Counted from the stretch's first letter, positions 17,084-25,634 are shown. The stretch: 64,000 nt of DNA from DASSUW01 sp963774155 (GCA_963774155.1 CAVZDW010000002.1:186001-250000), one strand, 5' to 3'. Numbers and translations are program-made. Notes: a model not told the origin generated them from the sequence alone.

Positions 17084-17533
17084 ATGGCGACCGACTACCA
17101 GCGGCCCGGATGGTTCACGAAACACGTCTTCAACCGGCTCGTTGCAGGACTGACGCGGCTGGGCGTGAGCCTCGTGGGCTCTCGCGTGCTGGAGGTGCGT
17201 GGCCGGAAGAGCGGCGAGTGGCGGCGCACGCCGGTGAATCCGCTCAACTACGAGGGCGAGCGGTACATCGTGGCGCCGCGCGGCGAGACGCAGTGGGTGC
17301 GCAACCTCCGAGCGAGCGGTGAAGGCCGCCTGCGGAAGGGCCGCAGGATCGAGGCGTTCACCGCCACCGAGCTTCCCGACGACGAGAAGGTGCCGCTCCT
17401 CCGCTCGTACCTGAAGAAATGGGCTTGGGAGGTCGGTGCCTTCTTCGAGGGTGTCGGCGCCGATGCGCCGGACGACGATCTGCGCCGCATCGCGCCACTG
17501 CATCCCATCTTCAGGATCTCGCGCCGCGCCTAG
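17084..17533 (+). CDS. DUF385/nitroreductase-type deazaflavin (F420)-dependent oxidoreductase
   Basis: A 149-residue split-barrel protein. VLEVRGRKSGEWRRTPVN followed by YIVAPRGETQWVRNLRASGEG is the family signature of the DUF385/Ddn group that uses F420H2. Family substrates vary, so only a general reductase role is supported. The stop overlaps the convergent FAD oxidase stop by four bases. Confidence 0.85.
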   Translation: MATDYQRPGWFTKHVFNRLVAGLTRLGVSLVGSRVLEVRGRKSGEWRRTPVNPLNYEGERYIVAPRGETQWVRNLRASGEGRLRKGRRIEAFTATELPDDEKVPLLRSYLKKWAWEVGAFFEGVGADAPDDDLRRIAPLHPIFRISRRA

Positions 17534-18955
17534 CGGTCACCGGGCTGGATGTTCTTGTTGTGGTGGAAGGCGTTGTCAGGGTCGTACTTGGCCTTGACTT
17601 CGGCGAGTCGCCGGTAGATCTGATCGCCGTAGGCCTCTCGAGTCCGGCTGGAGTCGTCGTCGGAATCGAGGAAGTTGACGTACACGCCACCAGGGCTGTG
17701 CGGTTGGAGGGCTTGGACGAACCGGCGCGCCCAGGCGGTCTCGGCCGCGGCGTGCTCGCCGGAGGCCTCAGGGAGCCATACGGCGTCGATCACGATGTTG
17801 TGGGCCACGTCGCGGCCGGCGTAGGCGGTGGCGTCGCGTGGGACTCGGGCGACGGCGCCACCCATGTGGAACATCGCCGCATACGACCGGGGCGAGCCGG
17901 CGGCGTAGGCATGATCGGCGATGACGGTGATGGCGTCGTCTGAGAGCCCGGCGAGGTTCGTCGCCTTCCAGTAGTAGTGCCACCCGTGCAGGACGGTGTC
18001 GTCCATGCCGCCCTGGAACTCGACGTACGGCGAGGGCGCGAGCAGGTCAACGAGTGGCGTTCCGAACCGGCGGAGGGCCCGCACCGCACGCTCGCCGTCA
18101 TCGACGGCGCCGGCGTAGCAGCAGACGACGGCGATGGCCGGCCGCCAGTGCAGGTCCTCGGGGATGACCGGCAGTGGTGGGACGGTGCCGAGCCTGACGA
18201 CGGTGCCGAGCTCGTCGGGCGCTTCGGCGGCGAAGTCCCGGTAGAAGCGCAGCACTTCGGTGGTGTCGTCGGCCGCCCAGAAGACGGGCCCGGCCATCAC
18301 GGTGGGTCCGACGGTGTGGAGGGAGAACCGGAATGAGGTGACGACGCCGAAGTTGCCGCCGCCGCCTCGCAGCGCCCAGAACAGCTCGGGGTGTTCGTCG
18401 GCTGACGCCCGGACGATGCCGCCGTCGGCGGTGACCACCTCGGCGGCCAGAAGGTTGTCGACGCCGAGCCCGTGTTTGCGCATGAGGAAGCCGATGCCGC
18501 CGCCGAGGGTGAGCCCGGCGACGCCCGTGTGGCCCACGATGCCGCCGGTGGTGGCCAGGCCGTGGGCCTGCGTCTCGCGATCGACGTCGCCCCACAGAGC
18601 ACCACCCTGCACCCAGGCCGTGCGGCCGGCGGGGTCGACCCAGACGGCCCGCATCGCCGAGAGGTCGATGACGACCCCGTCGTCGCACATCGCGGTGCCG
18701 GCCACATTGTGGCCCCCGCCTCGTACGGCGATCTCCATGTCGTGGTCGCGCGCGAGCCCCGCCGCGACCACATCGGCCACGCCCGTACAGCGGCACGATG
18801 CAGGCCGGATGGCGGTCAACCGCGCCATTCCAGATCCTGCGCGCAGTCTCGTAGCCGGGGCTGGTCGGCAGCAGCAGCTCTCCGCGCAACGATCCGGCGA
18901 ACTCGTCGAATGGTGTCTCCAGGGGCGATGCCAGTGGTGTCCGGAAAGCGGTCAT
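17530..18955 (-). pseudogene. FAD-linked oxidase (berberine bridge enzyme-like), frameshifted near 18792
   Basis: The true N-terminus starts at ATG 18955, after a GGACGAGGAG ribosome site (MTAFRTPLASPLETPF...ARRIWNGAVDRHPACIV), then the frame breaks. The remainder continues in another frame as RCTGVADVVAAG, VRGGGHNVAGTA (His that binds FAD covalently), GLTLGGGIGFLMRKHGL and the BBE C-terminal KYDPDNAFHHNKNI. Removing one base of the GG at 18792-18793 (one C on the coding strand) restores a 474-residue protein. The internal start at 18828 would lose the first FAD-contacting strand. It is divergent from an HxlR regulator that is also frameshifted. It may be inactive or a sequencing artefact. 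Confidence 0.8.
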
Positions 18956-19021
18956 CTCTCGTCCTCCTCGCTGTGCTCGATGACCGTCCCACCAGCCCAC
19001 CCGGGCTGACTAGTTCCACTT

Positions 19022-19039
19022 TCGAACCAACCGGTTCGA
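19022..19039. promoter_or_regulatory. Inverted repeat operator between FAD oxidase and HxlR gene
   Basis: TCGAACC at 19022-19028 and GGTTCGA at 19033-19039, a perfect 7-bp inverted repeat with a 4-base spacer, in the 126-base gap between the divergent starts (18955 and 19082). The position fits autoregulation and control of the oxidase by the HxlR protein. Confidence 0.5.
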
Positions 19040-19081
19040 GTACCAGACCTACCGCAAATCCGCGGTTAGCATGGTGATGCG

Positions 19082-19823
19082 ATGCGCAGCTATGCGCAGT
19101 ACTGCCCCGTTGCCAAGGCCACCGAGATCCTCGGCGACCGTTGGACGCTTCTGATCGTGCGCGAGATGCTCGGGGGCGCGAGCGGCTTCAACGAGCTCCA
19201 GCGCGGCCTCCCAGGGATCTCGCGCTCGGTCCTCACCGACCGCATGCGCGCGCTCGAGCGCGCAGAGGTCATCGAACGCAGGACGGGCCCCAAAGGCCGC
19301 ACCCTCGAATATCGCCTCACGTCCGCCGGCCGTGACCTCCAGCCGGTCGTGCAGGCGATCGGCGAGTGGGGGGCAACTTGGTCGTTCACCGAGCCGCGCC
19401 GCGACGAACTCGATCCCCTCCTGTTGATCGTCTGGATGGCCCGCCACGTCGATCGACAGCGGCTCCCACCCAACCGAACCGTGGTTCAGTTCGACTTTCG
19501 CGACCCCACGTACCGCTATTGGATGGTCCTCGAGCCCTCCGAGGTCTCAGTCTGCGTGCAGCATCCCGGCTTCGACGTCGACCTCGAGGTCACCGTCGAC
19601 AGCCACGCTCTACCGCGTCTACCTGGGACGGGCCGAGCTGGGCAACGCGAGTCCTCCGCAGGATGAGACGCTGCAACGCGGATTCGGACACTGGTTCACC
19701 TGGAGCGCATTCGCCCCAGCCAGCCGCTCGGCGCAGGAGCGCCGCGCCGCCGCCTCACGCCTTGCCAGCCCCCATCGCGTACGGATCGCCGAATACAGCG
19801 ATCCGGGCACTGCACCGCAGTGA
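19082..19823 (+). pseudogene. HxlR-family regulator with C-terminal SCP2-like domain, frameshifted near 19610
   Basis: The first 176 residues are read in one frame: YCPVAKATEILGDRWTLLI (HxlR winged helix with N-terminal Cys8), FNELQRGLPGISRSVLTDRM (recognition helix), then VVQFDFRDP and MVLEPSEVSVCVQHPG of an SCP2-like fold. After HAL at 19609 the frame gives a low-quality tail ending at 19666, whereas the +1 frame from 19611 reads YRVYLGRAELGNA...TLQRGFGHWFTWSAFAP and stops at 19821-19823. Skipping one base near 19610 gives 246 residues, the expected size for HxlR-SCP2 proteins. Probable regulator of the divergent oxidase. Confidence 0.72.
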
Positions 19824-19945
19824 CCGCAACCGCCAGGCCCGCATCCGCGTGTGCGAGCAGGCATCTCGGCTGACCGCCGCTTGCTTGCGGCTAACGCGCG
19901 ACGTAGGCTCGCTGCCTTCACTCGTCCCCCTCGAAGGAGACCACC

Positions 19946-20641
19946 ATGAGTGGAGCAGGCACCGTCGTCCTCGTCCACGGGGGTTTCGTGGACGGCTCCG
20001 GCTGGCAGGAGGTCTACCGCCTGCTCAAGCAGCGCGACTACCGCGTCGCCGTCGTCCAGAATCCGACGCTGTCGCTCGAAGGGGACGCTGCCGCGACCAG
20101 GATGATCGTCGACGCGCAGGGCGAACCGGTCATCCTCGTCGGGCATTCCTACGGCGGAGCCGTGATCACCGAGGCGGGCAACGATCCGAACGTGGCGGCG
20201 CTCGTCTACATCGCGGCGTTCGCCCCCGACGCGGGCGAGTCCGTGAACACGCTGATCGCCAATCCGCCGCCCGGCGCGCCCGTGCCGCCGATCCTGCCGC
20301 CGCAGGACGGCTTCCTGTTCCTCGACCGCGACAAGTTCCACGAGTCGTTCGCCGCCGACGTCCCGGCCGACCTGGCCGAGTTCTGGGCCGACTCACAGGT
20401 GCCATGGGGCGTCGACGCCCTGGGCGGCACGATCAGCGAACCGGCCTGGCGGAGCAAGCCGAGCTGGTACCTGGTCGCGTCCGACGACCGGATGATCCCC
20501 CCGCCGGCCCAGCGCTCGATGGCCGAGCGGACGGGTGCGACCACGGTCGAGGCCGCCGGCAGCCACGCGATCTTCGTGTCGCAGCCGGCAGTCGTCGTAG
20601 ATCTCATCGAACAGGCTGCATCCGAGGTGCGGTCGGCCTGA
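19946..20641 (+). CDS. Alpha/beta-hydrolase, salicylate esterase/RutD-like small type
   Basis: A 231-residue cytoplasmic alpha/beta-hydrolase. VVLVHGGFVDGSGWQ forms the oxyanion-hole region, LVGHSYGGAVI carries the nucleophile Ser near residue 76, and the His lies in EAAGSHAIFVSQP near residue 212. It is about two-thirds identical by eye to the hydrolase at 60199-60912, and both share the long block APDAGESVN to PPGAPVPPILPP. Shine-Dalgarno AAGGAG at 19936-19941 precedes ATG 19946. Substrate unknown. Confidence 0.85.
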   Translation: MSGAGTVVLVHGGFVDGSGWQEVYRLLKQRDYRVAVVQNPTLSLEGDAAATRMIVDAQGEPVILVGHSYGGAVITEAGNDPNVAALVYIAAFAPDAGESVNTLIANPPPGAPVPPILPPQDGFLFLDRDKFHESFAADVPADLAEFWADSQVPWGVDALGGTISEPAWRSKPSWYLVASDDRMIPPPAQRSMAERTGATTVEAAGSHAIFVSQPAVVVDLIEQAASEVRSA

Positions 20642-20653
20642 ACCGGCCACGCC

Positions 20654-20908
20654 ATGGCGAAGCGCAAGCATTCCCCCGACCACGAGCCGTTCGACGTGAC
20701 GCTGCCCAACGGGTTCGATCCCGGTGAGCGCCGATCCGAGCTCGAGGCGGCGGCCAAGCAGTCGGGCTGGACGATCGAGCGCGATGGCGCGACGATCGTC
20801 GTGCGCGACGTGTGGACCGAGAACGAGGATCACGCGGCGTGGCTCGTCGCCACGAAGGCCGGCCTGCCACTTGAGCGCGTCACCGTCTGGGCCGGCCGCG
20901 CTGAGTAG
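20654..20908 (+). CDS. Hypothetical 84-residue protein
   Basis: MAKRKHSPDHEPFDVTLPN... through a helix-rich middle (ELEAAAKQSGWTIERDG) to a strand-rich end (ATIVVRDVWT). It follows the hydrolase by 12 bases and is followed by a hairpin terminator, which supports it being the last gene of a two-gene unit. No family recognised; the fold may be a small alpha/beta domain. Confidence 0.6.
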   Translation: MAKRKHSPDHEPFDVTLPNGFDPGERRSELEAAAKQSGWTIERDGATIVVRDVWTENEDHAAWLVATKAGLPLERVTVWAGRAE

Positions 20909-20921
20909 CTGGCGGACGATG

Positions 20922-20948
20922 CGCCCGCGCGGCTGAGCCGCGCGGGCG
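20922..20948 (+). terminator. GC-rich hairpin terminator
   Basis: CGCCCGCGCGGCT at 20922-20934 pairs with its exact complement at 20936-20948 around a tight GCTGAGC turn. It lies 14 bases after the preceding stop. Confidence 0.75.
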
Positions 20949-21005
20949 TTCAGGGTTCATCGTCGGGGGGCTCGACCGCCCGGGACCATGGCGGCCCCGG
21001 TCAGG

Positions 21006-21122
21006 TCACCAGGTCGAGTCGAAGGTGCCGGGACGCTGCACCGGGGGAATCTCACGCACCGTGGGGAGGGTGTACGCGTGAGCGGTGGCGACGGGCATGC
21101 GGGGTGTGATGGTGACGGTCAC
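21006..21122 (-). CDS. Possible 38-residue ORF, unrecognised
   Basis: GTG at 21122 to TGA at 21006; starts VTVTITPRMPVATAHAYTLP and ends FDSTW. The peptide is rich in Thr, Pro and Val and lacks a convincing ribosome site. It follows another tiny ORF by 10 bases on the same strand in an otherwise gene-free gap (20949-21334). It may be chance. Confidence 0.25.
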   Translation of the reverse strand: MTVTITPRMPVATAHAYTLPTVREIPPVQRPGTFDSTW

Positions 21123-21132
21123 GGCGAAGTCC

Positions 21133-21216
21133 TTAGGCGGCGCGACGTCCGCGACGGCTCAGGCGCGCGGTGTGCGCGGCGGCCGCGTGGATGATGTGGA
21201 TGTCGGTCGGGCTCAT
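21133..21216 (-). CDS. Possible 27-residue basic ORF, unrecognised
   Basis: ATG 21216 to TAA 21133, MSPTDIHIIHAAAAHTARL followed by a basic RRGRR end. GGAGG is found 13 bases before the ATG, a long spacing. Weak evidence; noted with the downstream tiny ORF because together they could be one leader-type transcript. Confidence 0.25.
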   Translation of the reverse strand: MSPTDIHIIHAAAAHTARLSRRGRRAA

Positions 21217-21334
21217 GGGACGAATACTGCCTCCACACGCCGGCCCGCTCTATCGCGCTGCCCCGCGTCTTCCGGTGCGGCCGCCCCCTGCCGGCGTACG
21301 GGCAGCCACACCGAGGTCGTTCTGCGTTCGTAGG

Positions 21335-22006
21335 ATGCAGCTCGTGGGCGACCACCTCATCGTTTTTCACTCCGCCGTCCGGGCCTGCCCGGGCTACAGC
21401 CGCCACGACGCTCCCTCGATCCTGATGGACGGCTCGTCGATCGCGCGCGACACCGAGCACGGTCGCGCGGTCACCGCGCAGCTGACGCGCCGCCACGGGA
21501 CGCTCGAGGAAGCGATCGAGGCGGGGATCTTCGCGCTCGGCGCCGCGGGGTTGAGCAAGGGCATCCGCCGTCAGGCGCGCGCGGCGTGCGAGGACTACTT
21601 CTACAACCGGCTCAGCCTGACGCCCAGCGACCCGTTGGGCGGACGGGAAGCGATCGCGGAAAGCCTCGAGCTGATGCCCGATGCGATGTACCGGGCACTG
21701 GAGGACATCGTCGAACTGGTCGTGGACGGCGACTACGAGGAGCTCCACGTCGTGTCTGGCAACCGGCTCGAAGTCGAGGACCTGCGCCGTCGCGTCGAGG
21801 ACGACTGCCCCGAGGCGCTGGTGCTGCCGCCGCGCGAGATCTACGGGGTCGAGGCGCTCACCAAGTCCGACGACCCGGACGAGCCGGGCTGGGCCTACTT
21901 CCTCGACCTGTGGACCGAGACGGGCCCGGCGCGCCTGCACATCGAGGGCGAGATCGAGGAGTCGGACGAGCGCTTCACGGCGACGCTGAACGACATCCTG
22001 CCCTGA
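21335..22006 (+). CDS. Hypothetical 223-residue protein
   Basis: Starts ATG 21335 (MQLVGDHLIVFHSAV); a GTG at 21344 is an alternative. The C-terminal half contains ALEDIVELVVDGDYEELH, VLPPREIYG and WAYFLDLWTETGPARLHIEGE, resembling a small acidic domain of unknown function found in diverse bacteria. No catalytic motif, signal peptide or membrane segment is visible. A hairpin follows at 22028-22047. Confidence 0.65.
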   Translation: MQLVGDHLIVFHSAVRACPGYSRHDAPSILMDGSSIARDTEHGRAVTAQLTRRHGTLEEAIEAGIFALGAAGLSKGIRRQARAACEDYFYNRLSLTPSDPLGGREAIAESLELMPDAMYRALEDIVELVVDGDYEELHVVSGNRLEVEDLRRRVEDDCPEALVLPPREIYGVEALTKSDDPDEPGWAYFLDLWTETGPARLHIEGEIEESDERFTATLNDILP

Positions 22007-22027
22007 TCCGGCCTGTTTAACGCGGAA

Positions 22028-22047
22028 AGCCCACCCGCAGGTGGACT
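22028..22047 (+). terminator. Hairpin terminator
   Basis: AGCCCACC at 22028-22035 pairs with GGTGGACT at 22040-22047 with one mismatch and a CGCA tetraloop, 21 bases after the stop at 22006. Confidence 0.55.
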
Positions 22048-22178
22048 CTCGGCCATCAGAAGATCAGGCGGCTTACGCGGGAAGGGGACGTTCAGTTGAA
22101 GGTCTCGCCCTCAGGTTGCCCTCGCTGTCTGACACCTCCAGAGTAGCGCGCCCGCCGGCAGCTGTTTGGACCGTGGGC

Positions 22179-22439
22179 TCAGACCGGCGGGCGCCGCTCG
22201 CCGGCGACCTCGAACTCGGTCACCTTCAGCCGCTTGACCTCGAGGTCCTCGATGGTCAGGCGCTTGATCGTCGCCCGCCCGATCGCCAGCCGGCCGATCG
22301 CCACGGCACCTACGGCGAGCGCGCCGATCGCCACCGGCGCCATCGCCGTCGGCCCGCGCACTCCAGGCCCGCGGACGTCCGCACCGGTGACACGGAACGC
22401 GAGTCGCTCGACGACCGTGCGCTGCCGCCGCTTAGCCAC
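22179..22439 (-). CDS. Small beta-solenoid-like repeat protein (86 residues)
   Basis: GTG start at 22439 (VAKRRQRTVVERLAF). Residues 35-75 are a run of five-residue hydrophobic steps: AIGALAVGAVAIGRLAIG, then IKRLTIEDLEVKRLKV. The period-5 A/I/L-x pattern resembles right-handed quadrilateral helices of pentapeptide-like proteins, though the Asn/Asp-Leu core is replaced by Ile-Gly. No signal peptide. Function unknown; an upstream in-frame extension overlaps the neighbouring gene and is not preferred. Confidence 0.5.
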   Translation of the reverse strand: MAKRRQRTVVERLAFRVTGADVRGPGVRGPTAMAPVAIGALAVGAVAIGRLAIGRATIKRLTIEDLEVKRLKVTEFEVAGERRPPV

Positions 22440-22479
22440 GGTGGAAGCGTCGCAGAGCCTCGGCAACCGCGCAAGCGGC

Positions 22480-22773
22480 CTAGGCGCCGGGCGAAGGGTC
22501 GGGCTTCGACCTGTCGGGCGCGGTGGACGGCTCACCGGTCCGCTCCGGCGAGGCGGGCTCGTCGGGGGCGGGCGAGTGTGGGCCTGCGGGCGTGTCGGGG
22601 CCCTTGGCACCCGGGTCCTTCAGGGCGTCACCGGCCCGCTTGGCCTTGTCGGTCAAGCTGCCGGGGCCCTTGGCGATGTCTTTGAGCTCCTCGGCGTCCG
22701 CCTTGAGGCTGTCGGTCCCGCCGCGCCGGTCGATCAGCTGCTGCGCCCTGCGTTGCAGACTCTTCAAGTTCAT
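22480..22773 (-). CDS. Hypothetical 97-residue protein with disordered acidic/proline tail
   Basis: ATG 22773 is preceded by AGGGAGG, which decides the start over longer in-frame options. Residues 1-50 are helical and charged (MNLKSLQRRAQQLIDRRGG, LTDKAKRAGDALKD), similar in feel to small actinobacterial Rv0909-type proteins; residues 52-97 are Pro/Asp/Ser-rich and likely disordered. Function unknown. Confidence 0.6.
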   Translation of the reverse strand: MNLKSLQRRAQQLIDRRGGTDSLKADAEELKDIAKGPGSLTDKAKRAGDALKDPGAKGPDTPAGPHSPAPDEPASPERTGEPSTAPDRSKPDPSPGA

Positions 22774-22850
22774 TGGAACCTCCCTGGTTCGCTGTCGTCG
22801 GGCACTATGACAAGTCGCCCGGTTCTTGTTCCATGCTCGGAGGTGCCGCG

Positions 22851-23342
22851 ATGGCCGAGAGGAAGCCCGCAAAGAAGGCAACGCAGCAGTCCGCCAAGAG
22901 GACCACCGCCAAGGCGTCCAAGGGATTCACGGACGAGGAAAAAGCCGCGATGAGGGAACGCGCCCGGGAGCAGAAGGCGGCTGCGGGCCGCGGCTCGCGC
23001 GCGAGCAAGGCGGACGGGGAGAGCGACGTGCTCGCGAAGATCGCCGAGATGCAGGAGCCGGATCGCGCCATGGCCGAACGGCTCCACGCCATCGTCAAGG
23101 CCAGCGCGCCGGACCTGTCGCCGAGAACCTGGTACGGGATGCCCGCGTACGCCAAGGACGGCAGCGTCGTCTGCTTCTTCCAGAGCGCGCAGAAGTTCAA
23201 GTCGAGGTACGCGACGCTCGGCTTCAGCGACAAGGCGAACCTCGACGCAGGCGCGATGTGGCCGACCTCCTACGCGCTGAAGCGGCTGACCGCCGCCGGA
23301 GAGAAGGAGATCGCCGCGCTCGTGAAGAAGGCCGTGACCTAG
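22851..23342 (+). CDS. DUF1801 (YdhG-like) protein with Lys/Ala-rich N-terminus
   Basis: 163 residues. ATG 22851 is chosen because GGAGG lies 8 bases before it; two upstream in-frame ATGs (22773, 22833) lack this. Residues 1-60 are basic and Ala-rich, histone-like in composition. Residues 65-163 contain LSPRTWYGMPAYAKDGSVVCFFQ and RYATLGFSDKANLD, the DUF1801 domain. Family role is not known; iron-chaperone (frataxin-like) fold has been described. It overlaps no gene and is divergent from 22480-22773. Confidence 0.78.
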   Translation: MAERKPAKKATQQSAKRTTAKASKGFTDEEKAAMRERAREQKAAAGRGSRASKADGESDVLAKIAEMQEPDRAMAERLHAIVKASAPDLSPRTWYGMPAYAKDGSVVCFFQSAQKFKSRYATLGFSDKANLDAGAMWPTSYALKRLTAAGEKEIAALVKKAVT

Positions 23343-23350
23343 GAACGTGC

Positions 23351-23947
23351 TCAGCGGCTGACGTCGTAGACCAGGTGCGTGACCCGGTCGCCGCGCACGA
23401 TCGTGGTCGGGTCCTCCAGCCGCAGCGGCTCGGCCAGGTCGCCGGTGGCGAAGAACGGGCGGCCGGAGCCGAAGACCACCGGGACCTGGTTGACCACCAC
23501 CTGGTCGATGAGCCCGAGCTTGAGCGCCTGGCCGCCGATCTGACCGGCGGCCACGTCGACGACCCGGTCGCCGGCGAACTCCTTGGCGGCGGTGATCGCC
23601 TTCTCGACGCCGTCGACGAACGTGAACGGTGCGGTGTCGGCGTACTCCCAGTCCGTCGGCGGCTGGTGGGTGACGACGAAGACGTGCTCGCCGGCGGCCG
23701 GCTTGCCGTCCCAGCCGTTGGTCAGGTCGAACAGCCGCCGTCCGATGACATTCGCCGCCATGTCGCCGTACAGGTCCAGCATGAGGTCGGCCGACGCCTG
23801 GGTGGTCCGGACCTCGTCGTCGGAGCCCGGGAAGCTCCAGGCGACATCGCCGTTGCCCAACCAGTCGAACAGCGGCCCGACGCCGTCGTTGTCGTCGGCC
23901 ATGAACCCGTCCAGGGAAACCACCGCGCCCATGATCGTCTTGCCCAT
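23351..23947 (-). CDS. Dihydrofolate reductase/RibD C-terminal family protein
   Basis: 198 residues, MGKTIMGAVVSLDGFMADDN opening the DHFR-like fold, NVIGRRLFDLTNGW and AAGQIGGQALKLGLIDQVVV later. The family reduces an unknown substrate with NADPH; these small stand-alone versions are common near resistance or regulatory genes. It is convergent with 22851-23342 (8-base gap). Confidence 0.82.
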   Translation of the reverse strand: MGKTIMGAVVSLDGFMADDNDGVGPLFDWLGNGDVAWSFPGSDDEVRTTQASADLMLDLYGDMAANVIGRRLFDLTNGWDGKPAAGEHVFVVTHQPPTDWEYADTAPFTFVDGVEKAITAAKEFAGDRVVDVAAGQIGGQALKLGLIDQVVVNQVPVVFGSGRPFFATGDLAEPLRLEDPTTIVRGDRVTHLVYDVSR

Positions 23948-23988
23948 GATCCCCGCCCTTGGTCTGTGATCGTCCCGACGACTTCAAG

Positions 23989-24795
23989 CTACCGAACGGA
24001 GGATTGCGGGCCAGGCCCGGCCCGGGCGGTGATCAACCAGGAGCGCGAATCGAGGACCACGCCGCGCTCGTCGGTGTAGTGCGCCGCGAGCGTCTCTCGC
24101 AGGCGCTCGACGGTACGGGCCGCGTCGCGGTCGCTCAGGCTCGCGAGGGCCGCGCTCGTGTCCTGAAACCCCCGGACGACCGCGAGCGCGGCGTCGAGGT
24201 CGCGTCCGAAGAAGACCGGCTCACGGACGTCCTCGAAGCGCATGTCGGCGAAGCCGGCGCTCTCGAGCAGGCGCGCGGTGGCCTCGGCATCGCCGAGCGA
24301 GAACGCGTCCGCGCCGGGTAGCGGTGGCCGCGCCGCGTCGCCCAGCGCGGCGTCGATCGACCGCATCCAGTCGTTGTCCTGGCGTCGCTGCCAGACGAGC
24401 AGCACCAGGCGCGCTCCAGGTCGAAGGGCGGAGGCGATGTTGGCGAACGCGGCGGCCGGATCGGCGAAGAACATCGTCCCAAAGCGACTGATCGCCACGT
24501 CGAAGCGGGCGCGGCCGAAGCGATGGACCTGGGCGTCGCCGAGCTCGTACCGGACGTTGTCGAGCCGTTCGGCAGCCGTCAGCTCACGGGCGCGCTCGAG
24601 CATGCGCTCGGACACATCGACGCCGACCACGCGGCCGGGCGCCGCGGCGCGCGCCGCCTCGCGAGTCGTGAGCCCGGTCCCGCAGCCGATGTCGACGACC
24701 TCGTCACCAGGGCTGATCCCGTACGCGGCGCGAAGGTGCCCGTGGTGGGCGCGCAGCTCGGCGTCGTAGAAGTCCAGGCTGATCGGCGAGGACAC
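23989..24795 (-). CDS. Class I SAM-dependent methyltransferase
   Basis: 268 residues. Motif I is DEVVDIGCGTGLTTREAA near residues 31-48; RVVGVDVSERML (motif II), VAISRFGTMFFADP (motif IV) and RPGARLVLLVWQRR follow, the UbiE/MenG-like pattern. Substrate unknown. Starts ATG 24795 after a short gap from the preceding terminator. Confidence 0.85.
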   Translation of the reverse strand: MSSPISLDFYDAELRAHHGHLRAAYGISPGDEVVDIGCGTGLTTREAARAAAPGRVVGVDVSERMLERARELTAAERLDNVRYELGDAQVHRFGRARFDVAISRFGTMFFADPAAAFANIASALRPGARLVLLVWQRRQDNDWMRSIDAALGDAARPPLPGADAFSLGDAEATARLLESAGFADMRFEDVREPVFFGRDLDAALAVVRGFQDTSAALASLSDRDAARTVERLRETLAAHYTDERGVVLDSRSWLITARAGPGPQSSVR

Positions 24796-24824
24796 CGAGG
24801 CAATGCTATGGACCGGGAGGCACG

Positions 24825-24870
24825 ACCGGCCCGACGATCTGTGGGAGATCCCTTTCGTCGTCGGGCCGGG
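24825..24870 (-). terminator. Terminator of the DUF1269 gene
   Basis: CCGGCCCGACGA at 24826-24837 and its exact complement at 24858-24869 enclose a 20-base loop with an inner GGG/CCC pair. It lies just downstream of the DUF1269 stop (24887) on the minus strand. Confidence 0.7.
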
Positions 24871-24886
24871 TACCCGTCGGCTCCGT

Positions 24887-25537
24887 CTAAGCGGCCGCGG
24901 CGGCCTCGCTGCGATGGAGCTTCGCCTTGAGGTCTTCGACCTTCGCGTGGGCGTCGTCCTGGCTCTTCTCGAGGCGTGCCTTCCGCAGTTCCTCGCGGGC
25001 CTCGCGCTTGGCCTTGCGCTGCGCGTCCTGCGCCGCTGCGATCTCCTGCTCGACCTCGAAGACCGGCCGGCGCATGACCTCGCCGCCCAGGCGCGCCATC
25101 GCGGTGTCGATCACCTCGGGGCTCTGCTCGTTGACCTGGGCCAGGACCGCCGTGCGCGTCGCGTGAACCTGGTTCGAGATCTCGCTCAGGACCGACTCGG
25201 TCGTCTCGACGTCATCGATGTCGAAGAGCGATCCGACGAGCATGCCGTACGTGCCGCCGAGCAGCACACCGAGCGGGCCGCCGATGATGCCGACGAGCAG
25301 GCCGATGATGCCGCCGCTCGCGGTGCCGACGTAGGGCTCGTCTGCGACCTCGCTCTTGACCTCGACGCGATCGTCGGGGTCGCGCGTGACGACGGCGGCG
25401 CCGGCGATCTTGATCTGGCCCTGCGAATCGAGCTGCTTGAGGTCGGTGAGCGCCTGGTAGGCGTTCGTGTCGTTCTCCGGGTCTTCGCCGAAGCTGACCA
25501 CCAGCACGTTGTCCGGTGAGAAGGAGTCGGGGCTCAT
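24887..25537 (-). CDS. DUF1269 family membrane protein
   Basis: 216 residues. The start ATG 25537 follows AAAGGAC. The N-terminal half (VLVVSFGEDPENDTNAYQALTDL) is a ferredoxin-like DUF1269 domain; GTASGGIIGLLVGIIGGPLGVLLGG near residue 80 is a glycine-rich membrane hairpin; the C-terminus from 150 is a long charged coiled coil (EIAAAQDAQRKAKREAREEL). Such proteins are often general-stress induced. It diverges from the MalT-like regulator, with a triple half-site operator between the two. Confidence 0.82.
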   Translation of the reverse strand: MSPDSFSPDNVLVVSFGEDPENDTNAYQALTDLKQLDSQGQIKIAGAAVVTRDPDDRVEVKSEVADEPYVGTASGGIIGLLVGIIGGPLGVLLGGTYGMLVGSLFDIDDVETTESVLSEISNQVHATRTAVLAQVNEQSPEVIDTAMARLGGEVMRRPVFEVEQEIAAAQDAQRKAKREAREELRKARLEKSQDDAHAKVEDLKAKLHRSEAAAAA

Positions 25538-25595
25538 GGGACAGTCCTTTCGTTGGATGGGGATGAAGCAACGGCGCAAGGCTCCCGCCGACGCG

Positions 25596-25624
25596 TGTGA
25601 GCGGTCGTCACAAACTTCGTGTGA
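25596..25624. promoter_or_regulatory. Triple half-site operator A
   Basis: TGTGA (25596-25600), N7, TCACA (25608-25612), N7, TGTGA (25620-25624): three half-sites with 12-bp period. It lies 59 bp before the DUF1269 start and 11-40 bp before the LuxR gene. A near-identical copy is at 29004-29032. Confidence 0.65.
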
Positions 25625-25634
25625 TTGAGGCGCC

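Noticed and set aside
25596..25624. Classical Crp/cAMP site
   Set aside because: Spacing is N7, not N6, and three half-sites occur; no Crp gene is nearby.
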